Origin: Erigeron canadensis
Lineage: Eukaryota; Streptophyta; Magnoliopsida; Asterales; Asteraceae
Direction: 5' to 3'
DNA: 64,000 nucleotides
Assembly (NCBI RefSeq): GCF_010389155.1
Contig: NC_057768.1
Coordinates: 18,907,664-18,971,663 of the forward strand
In this document: piece after piece, positions 42,921 through 54,371 of the stretch
Numbering within the stretch: the stretch's first letter is position 1
Layout: each line of letters opens with the position of its first letter
Notes under the pieces: model-generated
Seen by the model: only the letters and a program-made list of their open reading frames with translations
Told to the model about the DNA's origin: nothing
Databases searched by the model: none
Translations under genes and position numbers: made by a program

Positions 42921-45900
42921 TGTAACACCCGTTGTTTTAAAAACCTGGATTTACAAAAACTTTGCCTAACGGCATCCAAACAAGCGGAAGCATTTCATAA
43001 AACGTTTACAGTTTCTACTGGAATTGTTAATTAATAAAACTGGTGTTACGAATGCATATCATAGCAACAATAAAGGAAATCCACACATGTCATCAACTAC
43101 ATAAATGACAAATAAGTCAACATATGGTCATGTCTTGTGAAACCCAAGACGTTACAATAATCAAAATAAAGGTTCATAAGTGTCGTCTAAATAGGTGAGG
43201 TCACTAGCAAGTAACTAAGCATCTTTAATTGCCTACCCAGCCTCACATGCATCTCACCAATCTTCAACCACTAACCTGGGAAACACAACACATTTCAACG
43301 AAACAAGTGTCAGCTAATTAAAGCTGAGTAAGATAACAGGTTAGTTCGAAAAAATTTCACCATTTAAAACAATTCATCAAGTTCATCTCATCATATATAA
43401 GGCATGTCGGAATCACAAACATCTACATAATAATCAACATAAGGGATATCAAATCCTATGATGTACATATCAAGCTAAGTCATTACTATCGTTTCAAACA
43501 TCGTCTAAAAGGATGTCAAATCCTATATTGTGCCTATAACCTGCAATCGTCATAATTGTCTCATTCATCATCATCTCAGTTATCGACATTAACTTTATTA
43601 CATCATGTAGATACATATCATATAGATACACAGGTTACACAATTTCATCATTACATATAGCTAAGCAGTTATAACTACTTAGTCGTCACATATCATCTTT
43701 AACATCATATCATTACATCGTGACATCTTATCTACACATATAGTCAAGTAACTTACGTCACCTGATCGTCACATTTAAGTAGCTTACACCAGTTAATCGT
43801 CATACATCAACTTTATTATGTCATCATCATATCATACTTACACATAAAGTCAAGCAGTTTACACTACTTGATCGTCACATAGAGTTAAGTAGCTTACGCT
43901 ACTTAATCATCTCAAGAATAGGGTTGAGTATCCATTCGTCACAGGTTGGTTGATCATACGAGATGGAATATTCAATCGACAAATATGGGTCACTCGGGAG
44001 ATATCATGACTACCCCCTCGTGATCGACTCAGCACACTAGCCCCAAGTACTAGCATGGGTTAAGCATAACACTTTTCGTCTCAGTTTATACTCGAGTTCG
44101 TCTTAGTGCGTCACAATCATCACATATCGTCATATATTATCACATATCATCACATATCGTCACATATCAACACATGTCATCTCAGATCGACACAACACAT
44201 TAATCTTTATTACATCTCATATCATTATAACGCCATTAGCTTTATCTCATTAGATACATCATTAATTCGACATTAAGACTATCTCGGTGCATATCATTAA
44301 TTCGTCATCAACATCATTTGCCATTAAAGCCCTATCGTGCATCGTGACATATCATTCCTATTCAAGTCTAGTGAACTAGATGTAATAGGCCATTCGACAA
44401 AAAACAACATCATCGACGACGAAATCAACATGGACATGATACTACCTAGCAATCAATCAGTCATCGACATAATCAACACATATTCAAGCAATCATTACAT
44501 TCCATTATTATGATAAGGGTCATTATTTGCTACAAGGCATTCGTCATATTAAACATCATAGCCATTGCATAATCATCATTCGTACATTACAACTTTACAA
44601 CAATACTAAGGGATGAAATACTACTTGCTATCAATTCATATATCATATAGAATCCCATTCCCGTCCCACTAAATTAACATAGTAAAAGTAACCTCTAAAA
44701 GTACCCATATCGTCCCCCACGTGGTTCCCACACCCCTACATATGTATGAGATATCTACATATTCGTCAAAACAATTAATTATCAAATCTCAATTTTATTG
44801 TGTTCCCCAGCGTGACAAAATAAGTTATCTTACCTTATACGAGCTCACAACAACTTGAAGTAAGCTTACGGTGCTTGATACGTACTCTCGGAAACCTAGA
44901 ACGAATGATGAACGAGCTAAGCATTAAACAATGATTTTCAACACAAATAGGCTAGGTGCACCGCACCCAAAACCATGGTGCGCCGCACTAGATGAAGGAA
45001 CAACAAGAGAAAAGGTAAGGTGTGCCGCACTCCTTAACGCACCCTCCATCGCACCCCTTCTCGTTATCAATGAGTGTGCCGCACCTACTGATGACACACT
45101 ACCAAACCTCCCCTCAAAACACTAGGTGCGTCGCACTTACTGGACGAACTAGCACTTTTTACTTCGTTTCTCCTTAATCTCCTTCCAAACGGATCCCACA
45201 CCTCTACCACGACTTATACCCATTAAATAAACATTAATTAGGTTAAAATTAAGCATTTGAAAACATCAGTTAATTCTTGAATCAATTACATAAATGAATC
45301 CCTCTTTTTGATCATCAAAACGACTCGAAACCGCAACGTTTAGTTCAAAAACACAATTGAACACACATGGATCTAATTAAACACCTGCGATTCACTTATT
45401 TACATATAAAAAACATTATTCAACATTAAAGTTTGCATCTTGACATAGTTAATCAACTCTATTAATGATTTTACTCACGAAAACGTCGTTTTTAACCGAA
45501 ACATCAACTTCCAACAACCCCAACCCTCATGGTCGAATCTACAGGGACAAAACCTACCTTAAAACTTAATAAACAATCAAGTTATGATATAATACCTATA
45601 GGGTTGATCAACGGATCGAAAACTAAGCAAAAACCCTTCCGAAATCGACTAGTTTTTGAAGAATTGACCTAAGGTTTTGTGTGAAATACTTTTCTAGGGT
45701 TTTGATCTGTTTCTCCAGCCTTTAGGTCGAACAAGAGGACATATATATACTGGGGCACTTTAAAAACTTTACATCTAGGCCCTCGCACTTCGTTACAACC
45801 CGTTTCAGCCCATAACGACTCATTTAACGCAACCGGGAACACTTAACAGCTCTTATATCTTATCGGGAACACTAATTGACTTTATAAATCATTATCAAAA

Positions 45901-46018
45901 TTAATTTCATTACTTTAAATCACTTTAACACATATCTCACGTAAATCATTTAATTCACGTAAGCACATAAAACACATAGTAACTAACGGTCGCTAACCGC
46001 AAGTTTTGGGATGTTACA
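42921..46018 (-). mobile_element. Inner solo LTR (gypsy type)
   Basis: 3098 bp with TGTAACACCCGTTG and GGGATGTTACA ends (plus strand) and atata on both sides (42916-42920, 46019-46023). It shares end sequences and an internal word (AGTCTAGTGAACTAGATG) with the outer LTR, so they are related families. A TATA-like GTATATATATGTCC on the minus strand near 45733-45748 lies about 275 bp from the LTR start, as in the gypsy LTR at 48792. It contains GC-rich hairpin motifs (44950-45135). No gene. Confidence 0.8.
44950..45135. repeat. GC-rich mini-hairpin cluster in inner solo LTR
   Basis: Five copies of a motif like GGTGCGCCGCACT (stems GTGC / GCAC, loop GCC, ACC or GTC) at about 44955, 44978, 45020, 45074 and 45125. 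Short open frames here are artefacts of the motif. Confidence 0.7.
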
Positions 46019-46619
46019 ATATATCTTTTCATATCATATCATCTATTAAACATATATAACATCTCATATCAGTACGTATCATTGGGGCAGCATTTCAGGC
46101 TTTCATATGCATTTACATAGCACATATCACCTCCCGTATAATCCCAAATACCCATAAGCAAACAAGATACCATTTGGGAAGTTATTATATGAAAACTATG
46201 TTTTTGTTGAACCCTTAGCATGCCAAAGTAGTGTATCTTACCTCGTTGAAGAGCATAATAAATGATAACACAAGTTACCGAGCTTTGCAAGTAATCCCGA
46301 CTACCTATAATCATTAGATAACATAATGAGCTAACAAGTACCCACTCACTTATGGTCATGACTCAAGTCTAATTACCTATAAACATGACTCATGACAATG
46401 CTTGATGCATCGGAGGTTCGTTTAATACATTAGAGCTTACATAACTCGATGAAACTCGACATTCACTCACTAAAATAACCTTTCTGGAAACTTGACATCA
46501 CAATAATCCTTTAAAAACATTACCATTAGAAATTAGACTCTCTTACGATTTTGTGGATAGCTTATTTGTTAAATACAGAGTTACGGGTCAAAAGTTATGG
46601 CCATTTGAAAATTCTGTCG

Positions 46620-46670
46620 CTATTGCGTTGCAACTAAATGTCACTGTTTTCTGGTTGCGCCGCAACTGGC
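46620..46670. repeat. GC-rich mini-hairpins in outer solo LTR
   Basis: GTTGCGCCGCAAC at 46654-46666 (stem GTTGC / GCAAC, loop GCC) and TTGCGTTGCAA at about 46623-46633. Confidence 0.7.
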
Positions 46671-47413
46671 CCCGATTCTGCACAAAACTCATTGTTTAAC
46701 CTCCAAAACTTAACCAAACATACCCCAAACGACCCCAAACCTTATGAACGACTTTTGTACCTCAAAATTCACCATTTTAAGACCATAATGATGCAATGAA
46801 ATCATTGATTAATCCTTACTTGATTTGCATCACATAATTAAACGTTTTAGGTCAACGAATCAACCAAAACACTAGTTTAAGACATAAATTGATCCTCTAA
46901 TGGCCTAGATCAATTATGGATCTGGTCATATGATTGAAATGATATAAAATCAATGTTGTTATACCTTCACTACCTGTAGATTGCAAGAAGGATGCAAAAG
47001 GTTGATCAAACACACCCAAAATCACACGTTTTGAAGGATTTTGCTATGGAATCGAATGGAGAGGAGGGGGACGGTTTGGAGAGGCCAAAGGGAAGAATAA
47101 AACCTGATTAATGTCAACTAGGTTAGGATAATTGATCCCTAAAACCTGGACACATCTTTTAAAACTCACAATTGAGTCCCTTCACTTCACGTCTTTACAT
47201 CTAAAGATTAAACAACCTAACGGGAATACATCTTGACATATTAAACACATTTAATCATCTATGACATCTTAAACACGTTAACATATACATCATTAGGGTA
47301 TTGAAGCCTCACACATATAGTCATTAAATCATTTATAGGCTTAACGGACACGTCATGTTGACTTAACGACCCAAGTCAACCATTAAATAAAAAGTTCGGA
47401 ATGTTACAAAAAT

Positions 47414-48791
47414 TAACTCCATGATGAGCGTCCATTTTGTGATAAAAACCCTTAAGGAAAGGCTTCATTTCTATGCTTAAATGAGTTATTATTCCGGAAC
47501 TATTGGTACTTAATGAATGATGTGTTTATGCGGGTTCACGGAAGATGCGAGAGAGGGTAAATGATATCAACGGACTCAAGAAGGAAGCCTATGAAGATAC
47601 AAGGCACAAGGAAGTGATTCGGGAGCCAAACGAAGACGCAAGAAAAAGAACAGCAACAACTAGCGCCGTTGGCTACCATGCCAACGTCGCTGGCCAACCA
47701 CCGGCGTCGCTCCCTATGTCACCAACGCCGCTAGCCCAGGACCAGTGCTGCTGGTAAGCCAACCAGCGCCGCTGGTCGGCCCAGATCAGAAATCGACTTT
47801 TACCACTATTTAAGTCGAACTAACCCTCAAATCCCTAAGAGAGAGCCGATTCAGCAGCCCTAACCACCTAGCAACAACCCTAGTTCGATCTTGCAGATTC
47901 CAAGAAGGTTTTGGAGCTTCTAACACCTTCCAATCTTCATCCTAGGTCTACATTTTATCTCTTTTATTTATTTATATTATCAAACAATGTCTTTCCTCTT
48001 TTTAGACTTTGTTATTCCTTTAATAATGCTAGGATAGTAGCCTGAATACTTGTTTGGATCGATGTGATCATGTAGACATTTATTATTTTACTGTTTTTGT
48101 TTAGATTCTATTGGAATGTGTTTGACTGTTTATCGTAGATCCATGTTTATTAGTAATTCATGTTGCTATTGGTTTTATATCTGAACATATTAGTTTAATT
48201 CTGATGGTTGTATATGATCATACACTAGGACTAATATGTTAGGACAGAAAACGACTAGTCGGTCTTTAACTAGAAGTAAAAAGTGATTCACTTGTAACCG
48301 AGGGATCCAGAACCATAGTAACTAGGATGAATTAAACATGAAGCTTAACAATGTCAGACGCGATCCTTTGACTTCTAACCGAGCACTGTGGTCACTGGAG
48401 GGAATTATATCTGCTCATGGCTTAAGAGCCGGGTAACTAAAAGATGAATTAGTAACACAAACTTTAGGTCATTAATGCTTAAACAATGAATCTAGCGAGA
48501 ATTTGTTTATAGGGTGGTGTGAGTCTAGCGAGAAACACTACTAATTAGGCAAAGTGAATCTAACGAGAATCTGAGCCGTGATGAAGTTTCCAATAGACTA
48601 GCAAACCAGTAGGGTAGTATTTGGTCGTACCATGAGATCGGAGATGCGAAACAAGTATTTTAATTTAATTATTGTTATTAGCTTTGGTCAAAAATTTTCA
48701 GATTAGCATCTCGCTGAAAAGCGGTTGCGGCTAGATTTTTAATTTAGGGTTAAGTGCACGAAAATGTAATCAACTAAGGCCGAAAAGTTAT
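47414..48791. repeat. Unclassified repeat with GC-rich mini-hairpins
   Basis: No gene; the open frame 47545-47757 is short and ends inside the GC-rich motif cluster. Six related words occur at 47661-47778, best ACCAGCGCCGCTGGT (47762-47776; 6-bp stem, GCC loop). Downstream is a run of 'ctagcgagaa' words (48490-48570). The 5' portion with AG/CT-rich leader and AACCCTAG words looks like an LTR U3-R border, but ends were not found. Confidence 0.45.
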
Positions 48792-49671
48792 TGTAACAAC
48801 CGTCATAGAAATGTTTTAAATAAGTTTCTAGAATCGTACTTTCGCCATTAGAACGATTAGACAGTTCAATTCAATTCAAGTTCTTGATATATTTTAGACT
48901 CAGTTATATGGTTACATGAAGACCCATTTGATCTTAAACCTTGAATTAAATGACGATCCTATAATTTAATGCGATAAAATACTAGAATTCGAGTCGTAAA
49001 CGTTCAATTTTATAAAAGTTCTAGTCCAAAATGTTCACAATTAGTCCTTGTATTTATTGAGTTCATTTAATATAGGGAAGGTATATAAAGAAAATGATGG
49101 AAACCCTTGAGAGAAAAACTACTATTCACCCTTCTTCTCCACCTTTCTCCTCTCTCTCTAAAACACACACTTGCAGCCAGCATAAACATACACAAAATTC
49201 ATCTTTTGATTTTGGGCTGTTAAACCAAAATTATTTGTACTTTTAGCATCCTTGTGATAATCAAAACATATTTTTGGAATCAAATCTCAGGTAACAACAA
49301 CAAATTTTGAGTTTTTGATCAAATTAAAAGTGTACTTTTTCAAGGTTATGTTCTTGATGATTTGGTCCAATTTTTGAATGAAAAATGTGTTAATAGCTAA
49401 TGGGTTTGAGTCTAAATGTGTTTAGTAACATTTTTATGAACAAATTTGGGTCATAACATGCTTTAATCTACAAAACCCATTTTTGAAAATGAGGGAAACT
49501 TGTTCTTGATGTGCCACGCCTTATTCATGTTATAGATGGTCTTGAAATCGTTAAAAGTGTTATTGGTTAGTGTTATTATGTATATATGTACTAGTTTTAT
49601 GTTCTAACAAGTCCCGGAATCGATCTAGATCTTCGTGTTATGATTAAGTTCTTGTTCAGCCCGTTTTGGTG

Positions 49672-50130
49672 ATGGGACGGTCTTGAATGGGACGATCTTG
49701 GTCCCCAAGATCATCCTGGACAGCCTCTTGATTCATGGCTCTTGTTCGTTCGATCTTGTGTGGTGTTGTGGTGTGTTGGTACGTTTAATGGGTAACTGAT
49801 CCTTTGGATTGGTTTAGCTCAAACACTTGTTCATAAAACGATCGTGTACACTTGTCCTCATACTTGGAAACTAGGACGGTCTTGAGTTCATAAGCCCTAA
49901 AACGATCTTGAATCCTTTATACACTTGAAACGACCTTGAACCTTAACTTATGAAACGATCCTGATTGTTGTTATGTAAAACGACTTTGAGCCCCCTTCCT
50001 TAGGACGATCTTGTACCTCAAGCCAGCTAGGATGATCTTGAGTTAGCTAGGACGATCTTGTAGCCCATATCCAGGACGATCTTGCACCAGAGGGACGATC
50101 TTGAAACCCTAAAACCCTAGGACGACTTGG
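49672..50130 (+). repeat. Array of GGACGATCTTG words in gypsy LTR
   Basis: About 15 copies, irregularly spaced at 20-45 bp, of (A/G)(A/G)ACGATCTTG or one-base variants (ACGGTCTTG, ACGACCTTG, ACGATCCTG). The flanking sequence differs between copies, so this is not a simple tandem duplication. Confidence 0.85.
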
Positions 50131-50836
50131 TTCAATCAGAAAACAATACGAACTTGTCCTATAACATACCACACTTGATCATTTAACACCAAACCAAGTT
50201 CATAACATCACTATCATTTGATTAAACACACTAAAGGCTACTTATTAACATCGAGCTAGTTCATGAGTCGATCTAAAACATCGTACAGAGTGCAAACCCT
50301 AATTGAATACGCATAAGACATGTGCTATCTAAATTACCAAAGTACGAGTTCTATGAACAGTTAAATTGAGTTCTCAAGGCTAAAGTGCATTATTAAAGAC
50401 ATGTTCAACTACTTAACACGATAAGTACTTATGTGTGAGTTCTAAGACATTCAGTTCGAGTCCAGTTCACGTACTTAAAGTTCATTGAAACTCTTTTGAG
50501 TCAAAACGTTTAAAGATCTTCAAAGGACCAAATCATCAACTCATTAAGGATATTTAAGTGAATAATGAATCACAAGAACTAATACATGTATTCATCTATG
50601 ATCAATGACTTGTGATTAGGTTGACATCAATAAGTACTTGGATTCAAATAGATATAACCTACTTATATCTGTGCTTGTTCTCTATGCTTGTAAACTACGC
50701 TTGTACCGGATCACTGTGATTCTTCGTAGCCCCTTTTTCTTTACTTATGTTTTGGGGTGAAAGGAATACAAAATATGCTTTTATATATGCCGAAACTGCT
50801 TTCATTGTTATTCTATGGCTATTAGACTACTTTGTG

Positions 50837-51016
50837 ACATACTAGCCATGCCATGTTTATGACTGTGAGTGCACGATTGATACATACTAGCCATGTCATG
50901 TTTATGACTGTGAGTGCACGATTGATACATACTAGCCATGTCATGTTTATGACTGTGAGTGCACGATTGATACATACTAGCCATGTCATGTTTATGACTG
51001 TGAGTGCACGATTGAT
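50837..51016 (+). repeat. 45-bp minisatellite, four copies
   Basis: Units start ACATACTAGCCATG at 50837, 50882, 50927 and 50972 and are near-identical (one T/C change). A diverged partial copy follows (51017-51052). Because 45 is divisible by 3, both strands read open as 15-residue repeats; these are not genes. Confidence 0.92.
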
Positions 51017-51532
51017 TTATTCTAGCCAAGTACTGTAAGTGCACGATTATACACATTCTCATACTCATGTGCAAAGTTGGTCTCTAGCCACATCATACTA
51101 CTTTATTCTCGAATTCTATTGACGGCATAAATCATAAGTTATACAACTTATTAATGTTCTCAAACCTACGAACTCACCAACCTTTGTGTTGACACGTTTA
51201 AGTATTCCTTTCAGGTAATCAAGCAAATCGTGGCTAGGATTGGTAACATGGGACTCATAGCAGACTTCAGGATTTAGGATTGGAGTTTGCATGCTTTCAT
51301 TTATGCTTGATGGCAATATGCCTAACCGTTAACCCTGCGTGGGAACTTTTCATACATTATTTGATTGCTGATTTAACCTATGTGTGATGACTCCTCTTTT
51401 GCTTAATTGACTATGTAATCGATTAATTATGCTTAATCTATGCACTCATTTAGTATTCCTATGTAATATCCATGTGCGCGTGTGCTTTATCTTACATCAC
51501 GAGTTTTCTGCCGTAGTCGGGGTGTTACAGAT

Positions 51533-51545
51533 TGGTATCAGAGCC
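51533..51545 (+). other. Primer binding site, tRNA-Met type
   Basis: TGGTATCAGAGCC, three bases after the LTR end. Confidence 0.88.
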
Positions 51546-52447
51546 GTGGTTATAGTGAATTAGGTGGATTTGCCTAGACTATAACTTAGGAACCGCACGT
51601 AGCATGCATGATAGGAATTATGTGTGCATTCAATCTCTATGAATCTTATCTATATCTGCGATATTCATGCTATTGTATTTCATTCATGCGTAGACCTTAG
51701 AACCATGCTACCCTGCCAAGTGTATTCATGCTATTGGTATTCGAACTATGAGATGTGTTAAAATTAAGTAATGATAACAAGTTAGCGAAATGATGTGTTG
51801 GTAGCAAGGAAGTACGGCGATATATCATCACAGAAAAGCCTGATCAACTTTTCGCATGTGGTATATTTTCTATGGACTTGATAGCAACATGGATCGTGCC
51901 TAAGATGGTTAGAGTATGGTAGCAATCCTGGGATGTTCAATGGGTGTTGGTCGGGTGGAGGGTTAGCCGCTGGTACACCTTGTATACATACCTTTGCCAA
52001 TACCTAGAGAGCATACCGATACCGTGAACCGACCTTGCATTAGATGTACTAGAGGTGTGGAGGATTAGCCGCTGGTACACTCTGTATACATACACCGCTA
52101 GTGCAACGGATGTAGGTGTTAGATCCGGACCGCACTTTGGCTGTCAAAAGTAAATTGGTTTAAAATTAAATTTAAGTTGAAATGGTTATGTTATTCACCT
52201 TGCAAACTATCTTTCATGAATTGAATATTTTTATTGTGACGTTACTTTGTACTGCATGATTGACATTGATGATAATGCTTACCTTCGGATATAATACTTG
52301 AATTCTTGAGTTACATGCGATAATGAAAGTATAAACGTATAGGATTCTAGAAAACTAACACGAGTGTGCTTGAGAGTGCGTAAATAACGTCACAAACGAC
52401 TATTTCCTCATTCTAACGCCAATCCCATCTTTTCCTAATATAGGAAA
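51546..52447 (+). other. Leader between primer site and gag
   Basis: Non-coding. A word of about 38 bp (TTAGCCGCTGGTACAC then TGTATACATACA/C) occurs twice, at about 51961 and 52065. Confidence 0.65.
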
Positions 52448-53893
52448 ATGGTGCGAACAAGAGCGAACCCAAATGTCGAGGCTCAAGCTGATGGAGTTGG
52501 TCGTGGTAATCCTGGAGGTGGTCGTGGCAATCCAAGAGGTGGTCGTGGAGGCCAACAAGGAAGGGGTCGTGGTAGAGGCTGTGGTGGCTGTGGTGATGGC
52601 ATGGGTCATGTTGAAAACCCTGATTTGGCCACTATCATTGCTGAACAGTTGGCGGCTTCAATGCCGACTATTATCGAACAAGTGGCGGCTGCAATGGGTG
52701 CTGTCCTGAACCAGAATCGAAGAGCACCTGAAGTTGAAGCTGAACCAGTAAGAGTTGAACCGCAACAAGTGAATCAAGAACCACAGAATTTTGAGCCCGA
52801 AGTGGAGTTTGTTGGGGATGGGGTGTATGTGGGCCCTGGACCCAGGAGGTTTCCCAGAAATGATGAATATCCAGTGGAAAGAAAAGGTTGCAGTTACACC
52901 GAATTCAAGAAGTGTGGTCCACTAGATTACAATGGAAAGGGAGGGGCAGGTGTATTCATGAAGTGGTTGGAGAAAATGGAAGCAGTCATGGACATAAGCG
53001 AATGTCCATCCTATCAGAGAGTAAGATTCAATGGAGGTTCATTCATTGATGATGCACTGTCATGGTGGAATACGTTGCTAGGAGCCCGTGGGAGAATTTC
53101 TACTTTGGAAACACCTTGGGATCAGTTTAAGGAGATGATGAAGAACCTTTTTTTTCCACTGAATGAGATGCAGAAGATCGAGCAAGAGTTTTGGCACCAC
53201 ACCATGGTGGGATCTGGACATGCAGAGTATACCAGCAAGTTTTAAGAGCTGGCTAGATTGGTACCACACTTGGTGACTTATGAGTCGAAGTTGATTGAGA
53301 GATACATCTATGGCCTCATTCCTCAGATTCGTAACACCATGACTGGCATTCCTCCTTACTCCATCAAAGAAGCTATTCGAAGGACCAGTGCTATGACTTA
53401 TGACTTGGTTAGGGCTGGAGCACTGGCTAAATCTGGAGAGAAGAAGAGGGATTTTGGTGAACCCAGTAAGAGGAGAGATTTTAGAACTGACAAGAGAACC
53501 AGGGTTGGAAAGGTGTTTGTAGCAGTTGAGCTAGGACATAGGGCGTATGTTGGCCAATCTCCTCAGTGTGCTACTTGTACTTATCATCATCCAACAGCAG
53601 TGCCATGTCGATTTTGTTAGAATTGTCAGAAGTTTGGGCACTTAGCTAAAGACTGCAGAACAGCCAGAATCCCAGCAGCACCACTGAATGTCGCACCAAG
53701 AAACATTAGGAATCCTCCAGTTAATCAAAGAGCCTGTTATGAGTGTGGTAGCACTGAACACTACCGCAATGCTTGCCCAAGAATTGTTAGGCGACCCGCC
53801 CCAGCCGCAGTCAATCAGAATCCACTTCAGATCGCAGCTCCTAATCCACTAAGAGTTAACCAAGCCCAGCAGGCCAGGGGCCGAGTCTTTGCT
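52448..53893 (+). pseudogene. gag: gypsy gag, two in-frame stops
   Basis: ATG at 52448. An N-terminal Gly/Arg-rich stretch (GRGNPGGGRGNPRGGRGG, residues about 18-45) is followed by the retrotransposon gag domain (GPLDYNGKGGAGVFMKWLEK, DDALSWWNTLLG, FKEMMKNLFFP) and YIYGLIPQIRNTMTG. TAA at 53243 stands where Glu is expected and TAG at 53618 lies within the first zinc knuckle (CRFC, stop, NCQKFGHLAKDC). The second knuckle, CYECGSTEHYRNAC, is intact. One frame spans all parts and continues into protease. Only two point changes stop it. Confidence 0.85.
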
Positions 53894-54370
53894 TTGACTG
53901 CTGTGGAAGCTGCTAACGATCCAAACGTCGTCATGGTTACATTTCTCTTAAACAATCATCTAGCTACTGTGTTATTCGATTTGGGTGCCGACTACAGCTT
54001 TATCTCCACTAACTTTGTGTGCACTATTAACGTGAAACCCATTCGTGCACATGCATGTTATGAAATAGAAGTAGCTAGTGGTGGAATCTCTAAACTTGAC
54101 CAAATTGTGCCTAAATGCGTGTTAACACTCGATACTCATTCATACTATATAGACCTAGTCCCATTTGAAATGGGTAGCTTTGATGTAATAGTGGGGATGG
54201 ATTGGTTATCCCTGGTAGATGCAACAATTGTATGTCGTGCAAAAATCCTTAGAATTCCCTTAAGTGGGGGAGACGTACTAGAAATCCAAGGTGAACGACC
54301 CGAGTCACACAAACGAATCTTAATGAGCACGCGAAGTAATCAAACTAGCCGATATCCCAATAGTCCGTGA
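53894..54370 (+). pseudogene. pol: gypsy aspartic protease, altered active site
   Basis: LFDLGADYSFIST stands where the family has DSGA or DTGA: the Asp is kept but the next residue is Leu. FDVIVGMDWLSLVDATIVC follows. The frame ends at 54370, and RT proper continues in another frame ([18 protein letters not shown] from about 54340). The linker before RT is shorter than usual, so a small deletion with frameshift near 54330 is likely. Confidence 0.8.
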
Positions 54371-54371
54371 T

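Larger units (their letters stand above)
41606..47408 (-). mobile_element. Outer solo LTR (gypsy type), interrupted by a relative
   Basis: Plus-strand ends are TGTAACACCCGTCG and GGAATGTTACA, flanked by aaaat on both sides (41601-41605, 47409-47413). Removing the inner element and one duplication leaves about 2700 bp with TG...CA ends and no internal genes, hence a solo LTR from recombination between two LTRs. Minus orientation is preferred because 'ACGGGTGTTACA' is the usual 3' end of such LTRs (compare 51518-51529). A degenerate CATATCAT-rich stretch lies at 42700-42920. Confidence 0.8.
48792..51529 (+). repeat. 5' LTR of gypsy element, 2738 bp
   Basis: From TGTAACAACCGTCA to GGGGTGTTACA. 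TATA box GTATATAAAG at about 49081-49090 with a CT-rich leader behind it. It contains an array of ACGATCTTG words (49672-50130) and a 45-bp tandem repeat (50837-51016). Confidence 0.9.

Noticed and set aside
44931..45125. Open frame of 64 codons in the inner solo LTR
   Set aside because: Spans the GC-rich mini-hairpin motifs of a non-coding LTR.
41606..47408. TGTAACA...TGTTACA as terminal inverted repeats of a DNA transposon
   Set aside because: The 5-bp duplications, TG...CA ends, TATA position and likeness of the ends to gypsy LTRs fit solo LTRs better; only seven bases are inverted.
47545..47757. Open frame of 70 codons
   Set aside because: Lies in an unclassified repeat and ends in the GC-rich motif cluster; no domain.
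50837..51016. CRISPR-like direct repeats
   Set aside because: Head-to-tail units with no spacers, in a plant LTR; a minisatellite.
50808..51074. Minus-strand frame of 15-residue repeats (YQSCTHSHKHDMASM)
   Set aside because: A consequence of a 45-bp tandem repeat, which is divisible by three; the plus strand is open too.
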